Part shown: piece by piece, positions 46,963 through 56,759 of the stretch
Layout of the letters: every line of letters starts with the position of its first letter
Position numbering within the stretch: position 1 is the stretch's first letter
Assembly: GCF_023612095.1 (NCBI RefSeq)
Contig: NZ_CP086235.1
Coordinates: 1,385,001 to 1,449,000, forward strand
Direction of reading: 5' to 3'
DNA length: 64,000 nt
Source of the DNA: Cytobacillus firmus
GTDB lineage: Bacteria; Bacillota; Bacilli; Bacillales; Cytobacillaceae
Notes under the pieces: model-generated
Databases searched by the model: none
What the model saw: the letters and a program-made list of their open reading frames with translations, nothing else
What the model was told of the DNA's origin: nothing
Translations under genes and position numbers: made by a program

Positions 46963-48513
46963 ATGGCAGACATCTATGAGAAAATAAATGAGTTATACGA
47001 CAGGCGCAGGGAAGTAGAACTGGGCGGAGGGGATGAGCGTATACAAAAACAGCATGAAAAAGGAAAACTGACTGCCCGGGAACGAATCGATTTATTAGTA
47101 GATCCAGGAACTTTCGTTGAGCTGAATCCATTTATTGAGCACCGCAGCACGGATTTTGGACTGGAAAACCAAAAAGGGCCTGGAGATGGTGTTGTAACTG
47201 GCTATGGGAAGGTCAACGGACGTCCTATCTTCTTATTTTCACAGGACTTTACCGTTTTTGGTGGCGCTCTCGGGGAAATGCATGCAAAAAAAATTGCCAA
47301 TGTAATGGATTTAGCAGCTGAAAATGGAGCCCCATTTGTAGGCTTGAATGATTCCGGCGGCGCCAGAATTCAGGAAGGTGTTGTTTCCCTTGATGGATAC
47401 GGCCATATTTTCTACCGGAATTCCATTTATTCAGGAGTGATTCCGCAGATTTCAGTCATCATGGGGCCTTGTGCCGGTGGTGCAGTATATTCTCCGGCGA
47501 TTACGGATTTTGTCTTTATGGTGGAAAAGACGAGCCAGATGTTCATAACCGGACCAAAAGTAATTGAAACGGTGACTGGGGAGAAAATTTCTCCTGAGGA
47601 TCTGGGCGGTGCGCGTGTGCACAATACGATCAGCGGAAACGCGCACTTTAGAGGAGAGTCCGAAGAGGAAGTGATTGGGCAGGTGCGGAGTCTGTTAAGC
47701 TACCTTCCGCAGAATAACGAAGAAAAACCGCCTATGTCCGAATGGGATGAAGAAGATGATTACCGTCCGGATTTGACAGACGTTATTCCCTTTGATGCCC
47801 TTCGTCCATATGACGTCCGAAAAGTCATTGAACAGGTAGTGGATAACGATACTTTTATGGAGGTACAGCGCGACTTCGCTAAAAATATTGTAGTCGGCCT
47901 TGCCCGGATCAAGGGTGAAACGGTGGGACTTGTCTGCAATCAGCCGAAGGTCATGGCAGGTGGCCTTGATATAGATTCTTCTGATAAGGCTTCAAGATTT
48001 ATCCGGTTCTGTGATTCCTTTAATATTCCACTTATAACATTTGAGGACGTTACAGGCTTTTTCCCGGGGGTTAAACAGGAGCATGGCGGAATTATACGGC
48101 ACGGAGCAAAGATTCTCTATGCTTACTCAGAAGCAACGGTGCCGAAGCTTACTGTTATTCTAAGAAAAGCATTCGGAGGAGCTTACGTTGCCCTAAACAG
48201 TAAATCTATTGGCGCAGATCTTGTTTTTGCATGGCCGAATGCGGAAGTAGCCGTAATGGGTCCTCAAGGTGCAGCCAACATTATTTTTGCAAGGGAAATC
48301 CAGAACAGTGATGATCCCGAGGCCACAAGGGCACAAAAAATCGAAGAGTACAGAGAAAAGTTCGCCAATCCATATGTGGCGGCAAGCCGGGGCATGGTGG
48401 ATGATGTCATCGATCCGCGCGAAACCAGAATCAAGCTCATTCAAGCGCTTGAAATGCTTCGCAATAAAAAAGAAAGCAGGCCTCATAAAAAGCATGGAAA
48501 TATCCCGCTATAA
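46963..48513 (+). CDS. yqjD: Acyl-CoA carboxylase carboxyltransferase (propionyl-CoA carboxylase beta / methylmalonyl-CoA decarboxylase alpha type)
   Basis: 516-aa biotin-dependent carboxyltransferase with two crotonase-like halves (about residues 20-260 and 275-500). Motifs: GKLTARERIDLLVDPGTF, GLNDSGGARIQEGV (oxyanion region of the N-half), and PLITFEDVTGFFPGVKQEHGGIIRHGAK in the C-half. With Mce beside it, the likely reaction is carboxylation of propionyl-CoA to methylmalonyl-CoA. No biotin carboxylase or carrier gene is adjacent, so those must be supplied elsewhere. The start follows mce immediately. Confidence 0.93.
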   Translation: MADIYEKINELYDRRREVELGGGDERIQKQHEKGKLTARERIDLLVDPGTFVELNPFIEHRSTDFGLENQKGPGDGVVTGYGKVNGRPIFLFSQDFTVFGGALGEMHAKKIANVMDLAAENGAPFVGLNDSGGARIQEGVVSLDGYGHIFYRNSIYSGVIPQISVIMGPCAGGAVYSPAITDFVFMVEKTSQMFITGPKVIETVTGEKISPEDLGGARVHNTISGNAHFRGESEEEVIGQVRSLLSYLPQNNEEKPPMSEWDEEDDYRPDLTDVIPFDALRPYDVRKVIEQVVDNDTFMEVQRDFAKNIVVGLARIKGETVGLVCNQPKVMAGGLDIDSSDKASRFIRFCDSFNIPLITFEDVTGFFPGVKQEHGGIIRHGAKILYAYSEATVPKLTVILRKAFGGAYVALNSKSIGADLVFAWPNAEVAVMGPQGAANIIFAREIQNSDDPEATRAQKIEEYREKFANPYVAASRGMVDDVIDPRETRIKLIQALEMLRNKKESRPHKKHGNIPL

Positions 48514-48590
48514 TGGATTCCTGATTTGCTGTGCCAAAATTTTGGAGTTATACTTGCTTAGTAAGCTTAAATTTGGAGGTTTGTACATAA

Positions 48591-49709
48591 ATGATTAATG
48601 AGGAACGCTTATTAAACGAATTTCTGGAACTGGTGCAAATTGATTCTGAAACAAAGTTTGAAGCTCAAATTGCTAAAGTTTTGAAGAAAAAATTCAGGGA
48701 TCTTGGGGTTGAGGTGTACGAAGACGATACAACTGCACAGACCGGACACGGTGCAGGCAACCTCATCTGCACTCTTCAGGGAACGAAAGAAGGAATTGAT
48801 ACCATTTATTTCACTTCACACATGGATACGGTTGTTCCTGGAAAAGGAATTAAACCTTCCATCAAGGACGGCTATGTTGTAACAGATGGAACAACGATCC
48901 TGGGTGCAGACGACAAGGCAGGACTTGCTGTTATGCTCGAAATTGTTAAAGTCCTGAAAGAGCAGAATATTGCTCATGGAACTATTCAGTTCATTATCAC
49001 AGTTGGTGAAGAATCCGGACTGGTTGGAGCTAAGGTTCTTGATCCTTCACTTGTTAAAGCAAAGTTCGGCTATGCATTGGACAGTGACGGCAAAGTCGGA
49101 AATATAATCGTTGCCGCTCCAACCCAGGCTAAAGTGAAAGCTGCTATTCTGGGAAAAACAGCTCATGCAGGTGTTGCTCCTGAGAAGGGCATTTCTGCCA
49201 TCACGATGGCATCAAAAGCGATCTCAAGAATGCCGCTGGGCCGCATTGATGAAGAGACAACGGCTAATATCGGGCGTTTTGAAGGCGGTCAGCAGACGAA
49301 TATCGTATGTGACCATGTTGATGTATTAGCAGAAGCACGTTCATTAATTCCTGAAAAAATGGAACAGCAGGTAGCTAAAATGAAGGAAGCATTTGAAAGT
49401 GCTGCCGAAGAAATGGGCGGCAAAGCTGAAGTGGATGTTCAGGTTATGTATCCTGGCTTTAAATTTGGCGAAGGTGATCATGTCGTTGAAGTAGCACGCA
49501 GAGCGGCTGCAAAAATCGGCCGCAGCTCTGAGCTTCTTCACAGTGGCGGCGGAAGCGATGCAAACGTGATCGCCGGCTTCGGCATTCCAACAGTTAATCT
49601 TGCTGTCGGCTATGAAGAAATTCATACAACCAATGAGCGCATGCCTATTGAAGAATTAAATAAACTTGCTGAAATGGTCATTGCCATTATTGAAGAAGTA
49701 TCAGCTTAA
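48591..49709 (+). CDS. yqjE: M20 family peptidase (peptidase T-like)
   Basis: 372-aa zinc peptidase of the M20/M25/M40 family, probably a cytosolic tri- or dipeptidase. Metal-binding blocks: SHMDTV (first His/Asp), GADDKAGLAV (bridging Asp), VGEESGLVGAK (general base Glu and metal Glu), and a C-terminal AVGYEEIHTTNE. The lid domain spans about residues 185-290. The ATG follows TTGGAGG. It is separated from yqjD by 77 bases and followed by a terminator. Confidence 0.93.
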   Translation: MINEERLLNEFLELVQIDSETKFEAQIAKVLKKKFRDLGVEVYEDDTTAQTGHGAGNLICTLQGTKEGIDTIYFTSHMDTVVPGKGIKPSIKDGYVVTDGTTILGADDKAGLAVMLEIVKVLKEQNIAHGTIQFIITVGEESGLVGAKVLDPSLVKAKFGYALDSDGKVGNIIVAAPTQAKVKAAILGKTAHAGVAPEKGISAITMASKAISRMPLGRIDEETTANIGRFEGGQQTNIVCDHVDVLAEARSLIPEKMEQQVAKMKEAFESAAEEMGGKAEVDVQVMYPGFKFGEGDHVVEVARRAAAKIGRSSELLHSGGGSDANVIAGFGIPTVNLAVGYEEIHTTNERMPIEELNKLAEMVIAIIEEVSA

Positions 49710-49719
49710 ACAGCAAGAG

Positions 49720-49747
49720 AGAGAACCAATGCGGTTCTCTTTTTTTA
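49720..49747 (+). terminator. Terminator after yqjE
   Basis: A perfect AGAGAACC/GGTTCTCT stem with an AATGC loop is followed by TTTTTT. Confidence 0.9.
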
Positions 49748-49837
49748 CTGCAGCAATCTATTATTTCCTCACTAGTTAGAAAATAATGGATATGGTATAT
49801 TAGTTCTATACATAAGAGTTTCCGAGGAGGAAATAGG

Positions 49838-50314
49838 ATGATTGAAAATAATAAAGCTGTTGTTTTCAGGGCAGGAAATGAGGAATATGCTACACCGGTT
49901 CCTTTTGTTATATCCATTGAGAAAATGGACGGCATTACACCGATACCTCATTTGCCCAGCTATGTAAGAGGAATTGTTAAAGTCAGGGGAGAGCTTATTC
50001 CAGTTGTTGATTTTGAAGAAATTCTATACAGCCGGACACTGGCCGATAGTGAGTCTGCAAGAATGATCGTTCTGAAGACAGACGAGCTATCATTCGCCGT
50101 TCTTGTAAATGAAGCCAAGGAAATTCTCGATATTCCAGAAGACTGCCTGAAACAGCCAGGTCTGATTGCCTATCAAAAAACCAATTATTTCACAGGTGTG
50201 GCTAATATCGATAAAAGGCTGATTACTATAATCGATCCTTTGAAGCTGGTGGAATCACTGGAGGGAATAAGAGAAATAAAAGAGTATATGAAAACACAGC
50301 ATACAACTGCATAA
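49838..50314 (+). CDS. Stand-alone CheW-domain protein
   Basis: 158-aa protein that is a single CheW domain: VFRAGNEEYATPVPFVISIEKM, PSYVRGIVKVRGELIPVVDF (the family hallmark), RMIVLKTDELSFAVLV and a C-terminal helix. CheW proteins couple chemoreceptors to the CheA kinase. No other chemotaxis or flagellar gene is in the window, so its partners are unknown. The ATG follows GAGGAGG. A possible extended -10 (TGGTATATT, -10 at 49796-49801) lies upstream, and strong terminators flank it on both sides, so it is monocistronic. At this place B. subtilis has unrelated genes, suggesting local gain or loss. Confidence 0.88.
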   Translation: MIENNKAVVFRAGNEEYATPVPFVISIEKMDGITPIPHLPSYVRGIVKVRGELIPVVDFEEILYSRTLADSESARMIVLKTDELSFAVLVNEAKEILDIPEDCLKQPGLIAYQKTNYFTGVANIDKRLITIIDPLKLVESLEGIREIKEYMKTQHTTA

Positions 50315-50320
50315 CGGACG

Positions 50321-50364
50321 AACGCGAAAACAGGGGATCTAAGATTCCCTGTTTTCGCGTTTTC
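50321..50364 (+). terminator. Terminator after the CheW-like gene
   Basis: A perfect 15-bp stem AACGCGAAAACAGGG/CCCTGTTTTCGCGTT with an 11-base loop is followed by TTC. Confidence 0.85.
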
Positions 50365-50440
50365 AAAAAGTCTCTATTTAATAGAAAAGAAAAATATCTG
50401 CTAAAATAGAACTGAATTATATTTATAGGGAAGTGCCGGC

Positions 50441-51739
50441 ATGAAACAAATGTATCCGAAAAATGGGAGAGTTATCCTCCATGTTGATATGAATAGTTTT
50501 TATGCTTCGGTTGAGATGGCTTATGATCCTTCATTAAAGGGTAAGCCTTTAGCAATCGCAGGCAATCCGGAGGAGAGACGCGGAATTATTGTAACTTGCA
50601 GCTATGAGGCAAGGAAATTCGGGGTAAAAACCACCATGCCTCTATGGGAGGCTAAAAAGCTCTGTCCCCAGCTGATTATCAGGAAGCCTAATTTTGAGAG
50701 GTATCGTGCAGCTTCTATGGGAATGTTTGATATATTGCGCGAATACTCCTCCCTTGTTGAACCCGTATCCATTGATGAAGGATATGTGGATATAACAGAC
50801 AGCTATGAGTTTGGGAGCCCGATAGAGATTGCCGGGACGATACAAAAGCAGGTTTTTCAGCAGCTCGATTTGCCCTGCAGCATAGGTGTTGCCCCTAATA
50901 AATTTTTAGCCAAGATGGCTTCCGATATGAAAAAGCCAATGGGGATTACAGTACTCAGAAAAAGAGATGTACCGCATATCCTGTGGCCGATGGAAGTGGA
51001 AGAAATGCACGGAGTCGGCACAAAAACCGGAGAAAAACTGAGAAACCTCAATATCACCACAATTGGCGAGTTGGCAAAAGCCGATGAAATTATTTTAAAA
51101 GCAGCATTGGGCATTAATGGACCGAGGCTAAAACAAAAGGCCAACGGGCAGGATTTTAGAAAAGTCGATCCCGACTCGGCATCTGAATTTAAAAGTGTGG
51201 GGAATTCGACCACACTGCCAAGGGATGTTTCCAATCAAAGAGAGCTTCTCCAGGTATTTGAAAAGCTGGCTGCACAGGTTTCTTCCAGATTGAAAAGGAA
51301 AAAGGTTATGGCGGTGTCTCTCGGGATTACTATCCGGTATAAGGACCGAAAAACCATTACAAGAAGCCGAAAATTGAAGAATCCGATTCAGCATAATGAT
51401 GAAATTTACCAAATAGCAAAAGAGCTTTTTATAAAACATTGGAACGGAAATGCAGTACGGCTTCTGGGCATTACAGGAACAGACCTTGTCGAACCCGAAC
51501 AGGCGGTTAAACAGCTGGATCTGTTCAGTTTTGAAAAAGATGCCAAAAAGGAGCCGTTATTTCAGACAATGGATCTTTTGCGCAAGAAATACGGCACTAA
51601 AATAATCGACAATGCGGGTGCACTTTCGGACATGAAATTGACCAGCCCCAAAATCGGCACTGACACCAGCTTTAATAAAGACTTTTTGCATGGCAGGCCA
51701 GGAAGCGGCGATAAAAAAGAAAAAGATGATCATTCATGA
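50441..51739 (+). CDS. dinB: DNA polymerase IV (Y family)
   Basis: Translesion polymerase, 432 aa. HVDMNSFYASVE and SIDEGYVDIT supply the catalytic acidic residues of the palm. The thumb contains helix-hairpin-helix (GVGTKTGEKLRNLNITTIGEL), and the little-finger domain follows. Near the C-terminus QLDLF is a canonical sliding-clamp binding motif, followed by about 70 more residues. It corresponds to B. subtilis YqjH (PolY1) by position. The ATG at 50441 follows AGGGAAG. I saw no convincing LexA site upstream. Confidence 0.94.
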   Translation: MKQMYPKNGRVILHVDMNSFYASVEMAYDPSLKGKPLAIAGNPEERRGIIVTCSYEARKFGVKTTMPLWEAKKLCPQLIIRKPNFERYRAASMGMFDILREYSSLVEPVSIDEGYVDITDSYEFGSPIEIAGTIQKQVFQQLDLPCSIGVAPNKFLAKMASDMKKPMGITVLRKRDVPHILWPMEVEEMHGVGTKTGEKLRNLNITTIGELAKADEIILKAALGINGPRLKQKANGQDFRKVDPDSASEFKSVGNSTTLPRDVSNQRELLQVFEKLAAQVSSRLKRKKVMAVSLGITIRYKDRKTITRSRKLKNPIQHNDEIYQIAKELFIKHWNGNAVRLLGITGTDLVEPEQAVKQLDLFSFEKDAKKEPLFQTMDLLRKKYGTKIIDNAGALSDMKLTSPKIGTDTSFNKDFLHGRPGSGDKKEKDDHS

Positions 51740-51778
51740 GTTTTTAAGGCGGCTATAAGCAAAACTAAGACAGGAAAG

Positions 51779-51807
51779 TTGAATCAGAATAGGAATCTTG
51801 CTAAAGT
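51779..51807 (+). promoter_or_regulatory. Probable gndA promoter
   Basis: TTGAAT at 51779-51784 and TAAAGT at 51802-51807 with a 17-base spacer, 75 bases before gndA. Confidence 0.45.
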
Positions 51808-51881
51808 AGAGTGGATTATTTTTATAGGATTTTGTATTTTGTATGCTTAACACATAAAGGCTGGAAGGGAAGTAATAAAAG

Positions 51882-53291
51882 ATGACGAATTCACAGTTTG
51901 GTGTTATCGGCTTAGCCGTCATGGGCAAAAATCTTGCCATGAATATTGAAAGCAGAGGGTACTCAGTATCAGTTTTTAACCGGTCACGTGAAAAAACGGA
52001 TGAGATGCTTAAGGAAGTGGAAGGACGAAACTTTAAAGGTACATATACAATTGAAGAGTTTGTTGACTCTCTGGAAAAACCCCGCAAAATCATGCTTATG
52101 GTGAAAGCAGGCGGTCCGACAGATGCGACAATTGAGCAGCTAAAGCCTCTGCTGGATAAAGGTGATATTCTGATTGATGGAGGAAATACCTTCTTTGTGG
52201 ATACGCAGCGCCGCAATAAGGAATTAAGCGAGCTGGGCATCCATTTCATCGGTACCGGTGTTTCCGGCGGTGAAGAAGGCGCTCTAAAGGGTCCTTCCAT
52301 TATGCCTGGCGGCCAAAAAGAAGCCTACGAGCTGGTTGCCCCTATTTTTCAAGATATCGCGGCAAAGGTTAATGGCGAAGCATGCACAACATACATCGGT
52401 CCGGATGGAGCAGGCCATTATGTGAAAATGGTCCACAACGGCATTGAATACGGTGATATGCAGCTGATTTCCGAATCTTATTTTCTGTTGAAAAATATTC
52501 TTGGGTTGACTGCTGAAGAGCTTCATGAAGTATTTGCCGATTGGAATAAAGGAGAGCTTGACAGCTATCTGATTGAAATCACGGCTGATATCTTCACTAA
52601 AAAAGATGAGGAAACCGGAAAGCCGCTGGTAGATGTCATCCTTGACACAGCAGGCCAAAAGGGAACCGGCAAATGGACAAGCCAAAGTGCCCTTGACCTC
52701 GGTGTACCGCTGCCAATCATTACTGAATCTGTTTTTGCCCGATTCATCTCAGCCATGAAAGAGGAACGTGTGAATGCAAGCAAAGTTCTTCGCGGGCCGG
52801 CTGGACAGGACTTCACGGGTGATAAAAAAGCATTTATTGAGAGTGTCCGCAAAGCCCTTTACATGAGTAAAATCTGCTCATATGCACAAGGCTTTGCTCA
52901 AATGAGAGCAGCTTCCGAAGAATATGGATGGGATTTGAAATATGGTGATATTGCAATGATTTTCCGCGGCGGCTGCATTATCCGTGCCCAATTCCTGCAG
53001 AAAATCAAGGAAGCATATGACCGTGAGCCGGGCTTGAAGAATCTCCTTCTTGATCCGTATTTCAAGGAAATCGTGGAAAGCTATCAGGATGCTGCACGTG
53101 AAATTATCAGCGTAGCTGTAAAGAACGGCATTCCTGTACCATGCTTTGCTGCTGCTTTGTCCTATTATGACAGCTACCGAACAGAAACATTGCCTGCAAA
53201 CCTTCTTCAGGCACAGCGTGACTACTTCGGTGCACACACCTATCAGCGTACAGACAAAGAAGGCATTTTTCATACAAACTGGATGGAATAA
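51882..53291 (+). CDS. gndA: 6-phosphogluconate dehydrogenase (decarboxylating)
   Basis: Oxidises and decarboxylates 6-phosphogluconate to ribulose-5-phosphate in the oxidative pentose-phosphate pathway. At 469 aa the N-terminal Rossmann domain ([23 protein letters not shown], the latter suggesting NADP preference) leads to the catalytic [12 protein letters not shown] with lysine in VKMVHNG, then an all-helical C-terminal domain. The ATG follows GGAAGGGAAG. It converges with zwf, the other oxidative enzyme of the same pathway. Confidence 0.97.
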   Translation: MTNSQFGVIGLAVMGKNLAMNIESRGYSVSVFNRSREKTDEMLKEVEGRNFKGTYTIEEFVDSLEKPRKIMLMVKAGGPTDATIEQLKPLLDKGDILIDGGNTFFVDTQRRNKELSELGIHFIGTGVSGGEEGALKGPSIMPGGQKEAYELVAPIFQDIAAKVNGEACTTYIGPDGAGHYVKMVHNGIEYGDMQLISESYFLLKNILGLTAEELHEVFADWNKGELDSYLIEITADIFTKKDEETGKPLVDVILDTAGQKGTGKWTSQSALDLGVPLPIITESVFARFISAMKEERVNASKVLRGPAGQDFTGDKKAFIESVRKALYMSKICSYAQGFAQMRAASEEYGWDLKYGDIAMIFRGGCIIRAQFLQKIKEAYDREPGLKNLLLDPYFKEIVESYQDAAREIISVAVKNGIPVPCFAAALSYYDSYRTETLPANLLQAQRDYFGAHTYQRTDKEGIFHTNWME

Positions 53292-53297
53292 TAAAAA

Positions 53298-53330
53298 AAC
53301 AGCGTCCGAGCGGCGCTGTTTTTTGTTTTT
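53298..53330 (+). terminator. Terminator after gndA
   Basis: An AACAGCG/CGCTGTT stem with a nine-base loop is followed by TTTTGTTTTT. Confidence 0.85.
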
Positions 53331-53331
53331 C

Positions 53332-53364
53332 AAAAAATAAGCCCCCTTAGAGAGCAGGGGGGCT
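53332..53364 (-). terminator. Terminator after zwf
   Basis: An AGCCCCC/GGGGGCT stem, followed on the minus strand by TATTTTTTG, lies directly next to the gndA terminator. Confidence 0.82.
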
Positions 53365-53372
53365 CAGAATTA

Positions 53373-54875
53373 TTAACACTGTTCAACATCAAGGTCAGTT
53401 ACAGGCCACCAGAAGAAACCGTCTTTTTCCAGCAGCCGTTCTGCTTCTTTTGGACCCATTGAACCGGATTCGTAGTTAGGGAATCCTATTTCTCTTGTGT
53501 TTTCCCAAACGTCGGAAATTTTGTCGACAAAGCTCCAGGAAAGGGCCACTTCATCCCAGTGTGTAAAGTTTGTTGCGTCACCGCGCATGCAATCATATAA
53601 AAGCCTTTCATAAGCTTCAGGTGTATTCATGTCATCGATGCCTTTGTTGGCAAAGTTTAATTTTACAGGTGTGGCTTCAATGTTTTGACCTGATTTTTGG
53701 GCATTTAAATAAAGGGTAATGCCTTCCTCAGGCTGAATATGGATCACCAGCAGGTTAGGATTTAGCGTTTGCTCAGTCTGATAATATAAGTTCATCGGAA
53801 TGTCCTTGAACTGGATAACAATTTTCGTTGATTTAGCAGCCATCCTTTTTCCTGTGCGAATATAGATAGGCACACCTGCCCAGCGGAAATTATCAATCAT
53901 CAGCTTACCTGCTACATACGTTTCGGTGTTTGATTGTTCATCCACCATCGGCTCTTGATTGTAAGCAGGTACTTCCTGTCCATTTAAATGTCCTTTTCCA
54001 TACTGGCCGCGGACAAAGTAATCTCTTACCTGATCGCCTTCAATTGGACGCATGGCTCTTAAAACTTTTACTTTTTCAGATCTGATTTCATCTGTGGTCA
54101 AGCGGATTGGCGGTTCCATTGCCAATAAGGCAACCATTTGCAGCATATGGTTTTGAACCATATCGCGAAGTGCGCCGCTTTTTTCATAGTAACGGCCGCG
54201 TTCTTCAACACCCAGTACTTCGCTTGATGTAACCTGGATATTTGAAATGTAGCGATTGTTCCATAATGGTTCAAAAATGGCATTGGCAAAACGGATAACT
54301 TCAATGTTCTGCACCATCTCTTTCCCCAGGTAGTGGTCAATCCGGTAAATTTCATTTTCTGAAAAGGCTTTTCGGATTTGCTTATTAAGCTGCTTCGCTG
54401 ATTCAAGATCATGCCCAAATGGCTTTTCAATGACAAGACGCTTAAACCCATCTACATCTGTCAGGCCATCTGCTTTTAAATGCTCTGCAATGGTTCCGAA
54501 AAACTCAGGTGCCATGGCAAGGTAAAAAATGCGGTTACCTTCAAGGGAATAGTGAGCATCCAATTCTTCGGCCATGCTCTTTAATGCCAAATAGGAACTG
54601 GAATCCGTAACGTCATGCGAATGATAGTAAAAGTGAGAAATAAAATCTTCAAGTTCTCCGTTATCTTTTATAGCAGACTCAACAGAGGCTTTAACACTTG
54701 CCTGAAACTCATCATTTGATAGCGGCCTTCTGGCAACCCCTACTACGGCAAAGCGATCGGACAGCCTGCCCTTTTTGTATAAGCGATAAAGTGAGGGAAA
54801 CAATTTTCTTTTTGCCAAATCTCCTGTTGCTCCAAATATCATTATTAATCCGGCCGGTTTTTCGTTTGTTTTCAC
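53373..54875 (-). CDS. zwf: Glucose-6-phosphate 1-dehydrogenase
   Basis: First enzyme of the oxidative pentose-phosphate pathway, about 500 aa. The nucleotide loop is IFGATGDLAKRKLFPSLY, the active-site block is RIDHYLGKEMVQN, and EKPFGHDL is conserved. The start is taken as GTG at 54875 (reading VKTNEKPAG), ten bases after AAGAGG, which aligns with the B. subtilis N-terminus. A TTG at 54899 is in frame but overlaps the ribosome binding site. Convergent with gndA. Confidence 0.96.
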   Translation of the reverse strand: MKTNEKPAGLIMIFGATGDLAKRKLFPSLYRLYKKGRLSDRFAVVGVARRPLSNDEFQASVKASVESAIKDNGELEDFISHFYYHSHDVTDSSSYLALKSMAEELDAHYSLEGNRIFYLAMAPEFFGTIAEHLKADGLTDVDGFKRLVIEKPFGHDLESAKQLNKQIRKAFSENEIYRIDHYLGKEMVQNIEVIRFANAIFEPLWNNRYISNIQVTSSEVLGVEERGRYYEKSGALRDMVQNHMLQMVALLAMEPPIRLTTDEIRSEKVKVLRAMRPIEGDQVRDYFVRGQYGKGHLNGQEVPAYNQEPMVDEQSNTETYVAGKLMIDNFRWAGVPIYIRTGKRMAAKSTKIVIQFKDIPMNLYYQTEQTLNPNLLVIHIQPEEGITLYLNAQKSGQNIEATPVKLNFANKGIDDMNTPEAYERLLYDCMRGDATNFTHWDEVALSWSFVDKISDVWENTREIGFPNYESGSMGPKEAERLLEKDGFFWWPVTDLDVEQC

Positions 54876-54996
54876 GATTCTAGAACCTCTTTTCGACAAA
54901 ATTTCTGTATGTAAGGCGGGACTGACTTTTGTCCGTCCTCAGCTTGAGAAGAAGCTGTTATATTGCATTGCAAAAAAACGTCTGTACAAGTATAAA

Positions 54997-55025
54997 ATTG
55001 TATCTGTTTACAGCTGTTTTCGCAA
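54997..55025 (-). promoter_or_regulatory. Probable zwf promoter
   Basis: On the minus strand TTGCGA (55020-55025) and TACAAT (54997-55002) are 17 bases apart. The 333-base zwf-rnz gap otherwise holds no gene. A possible extended -10 for rnz (TGGTATATT) is near 55133-55141. Confidence 0.45.
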
Positions 55026-55208
55026 ATATTAAGTTTGTCCTTTTTACCATAGTTTCTATCTAACGGCCAGGAACTATCCTTTCAAATAACACAAAAAACA
55101 ATTGTTAAATGAATGAATTCCCAAGCTGCTATGGTATATTGTTTATATTCATACTGGCGAGACAAGACAGGCTTAATCACTAAATTGCCGGAAGGAGGTA
55201 TTTTACAT

Positions 55209-56147
55209 ATGGACATATTTTTTCTGGGAACGGGAGCAGGAATTCCCGCTAAGCTGAGAAATGTATCCTCGATGGCTTTAAAGCTCTTGGATGAAAGAGG
55301 GAGCATATGGCTTTTTGACTGTGGCGAAGCGACCCAGCATCAAATTTTACATACAAGCATTAAACCGAGAAGAATTGAGAAAATTTTTATCACACATCTT
55401 CATGGTGACCACATTTATGGTCTGCCCGGCCTGCTTTCAAGCCGCTCTTTCCAGGGCGGTGATACAGAGGTGACCCTATATGGGCCAAGAGGGTTGAAAG
55501 AATTCATTGAAGTCTCGCTATCTGTCAGCGGCACATACCTTAAGTATCCTTTAAAGGTAGCTGAAATCACTGAGGGTATTGTGCTTGATGAAGAAGATTT
55601 TAAGGTGGAAGCCCGCATGCTCGAGCATGGAATATCCTCATACGGCTACCGGATTACAGAAAAGGACCGTCCGGGAACTTTGCTTGCGGACAAACTTGCT
55701 GAAGCGGGAATCAAACCGGGCCCGATATATAAGAAAATAAAGAATGGTGAAGACATAGAGCTTGAGGATGGAAGAATTATCGAAGCAGAAAATTTCCTGG
55801 GGCCGGCTCAAAAGGGAAGAATTGTCACGGTGCTGGGTGATACCAGATTCTGTGAGGCGGCAATAGATTTAGCGTCCGGTGCTGACCTTTTAATACATGA
55901 AGCAACCTTCTCCGGAGGGGAAGAGAAGCTTGCATACGATTATTTTCATTCGACAACCCTGCAGGCTGCTCAAGTTGCGCTCGAGGCGAATGCAAGGAAA
56001 CTTTGCCTGAATCATATCAGTTCACGATATGAACGCCAGGATTGGGAACTGCTTATGAAAGAATCACAGACCATATTTCCCAATACGATCATTGCTGAGG
56101 ACTTTAAAGAAATTCATATCCCGCTTGATAAAGGAGAGGCGAATTAA
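55209..56147 (+). CDS. rnz: Ribonuclease Z
   Basis: tRNA 3-prime processing endonuclease of the metallo-beta-lactamase superfamily, needed for tRNAs lacking an encoded CCA. At 312 aa the zinc motif is [13 protein letters not shown], with further ligands in LGDTRF, HEATF and NHISSRY. The frame extends upstream to 55113, but the ATG at 55209 follows GGAGGT and gives the family length. The next gene starts at the base after the stop. Confidence 0.96.
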   Translation: MDIFFLGTGAGIPAKLRNVSSMALKLLDERGSIWLFDCGEATQHQILHTSIKPRRIEKIFITHLHGDHIYGLPGLLSSRSFQGGDTEVTLYGPRGLKEFIEVSLSVSGTYLKYPLKVAEITEGIVLDEEDFKVEARMLEHGISSYGYRITEKDRPGTLLADKLAEAGIKPGPIYKKIKNGEDIELEDGRIIEAENFLGPAQKGRIVTVLGDTRFCEAAIDLASGADLLIHEATFSGGEEKLAYDYFHSTTLQAAQVALEANARKLCLNHISSRYERQDWELLMKESQTIFPNTIIAEDFKEIHIPLDKGEAN

Positions 56148-56693
56148 TTGAAGACTTTCTATATCGTGCGCCATGCAAAGGCGGAGGGCCAGCCTTTCTC
56201 TGCCAAATTGACAGAAAGCGGAAGGCAACAGGCATTAAAATTAATTGATTTCTTTAAAGGCAAAGAAATTAATCGCATATACTCAAGCCCTTTTGTGCGG
56301 GCGATTGAAACAATCCGGCCCCTTGCACAGTTCCGAAATCTGGAGATCATTGAGGAAAGCCGGTTGGGTGAAAGGGTGCTGAGCTCTATTCTTTTTGATG
56401 ATTGGCAGGATAAGCTTAAGCAAAGCTTTTCCGATTTTGAACTCGTTTTTGAAGGGGGAGAATCTCATTCAGCAGGAATGAAACGGGCCTCTTCCCTGAT
56501 GGATGAATTAATCGCATCTAATGAGAATCATATCGTTCTGGTCAGCCATGGGAATTTATCAACGCTGCTGCTTCGCTATTTTGATGAAAATGCAGGCTTT
56601 GAGCATCTGATGAAGATGAGCAATCCGGATGTTTTCGAAATTAAAGTAAATGGTGAAGATACCGTTTGGGAGCGGATTTGGAATGAAAAGTAA
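56148..56693 (+). CDS. Histidine phosphatase family protein
   Basis: 181-aa protein of the phosphoglycerate-mutase/SixA-like histidine phosphatase superfamily. The phosphoacceptor motif YIVRHAKAEG is at the N-terminus, the conserved arginine is in SSPFVRAIET, and the second histidine is in VLVSHGNLSTLLL. The substrate is unknown. The start is TTG at 56148 with AAAGGAGAGG upstream, coupled to the rnz stop codon. Last gene of the rnz unit. Confidence 0.9.
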   Translation: MKTFYIVRHAKAEGQPFSAKLTESGRQQALKLIDFFKGKEINRIYSSPFVRAIETIRPLAQFRNLEIIEESRLGERVLSSILFDDWQDKLKQSFSDFELVFEGGESHSAGMKRASSLMDELIASNENHIVLVSHGNLSTLLLRYFDENAGFEHLMKMSNPDVFEIKVNGEDTVWERIWNEK

Positions 56694-56726
56694 TGCCTGG
56701 AAAAATTGAATTTTTCAAATTTGGCA

Positions 56727-56755
56727 TTGACGGTTTTATGCTTGCATACTATAAT
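56727..56755 (+). promoter_or_regulatory. Sigma-A promoter of the T-box/NSS unit
   Basis: TTGACG and a perfect TATAAT with a 17-base spacer. Confidence 0.85.
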
Positions 56756-56759
56756 CACA

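Noticed and set aside
50365..50440. LexA (SOS) box ahead of dinB
   Set aside because: No sequence close to the Bacillus CGAAC-N4-GTTCG type operator was found in the short upstream region.
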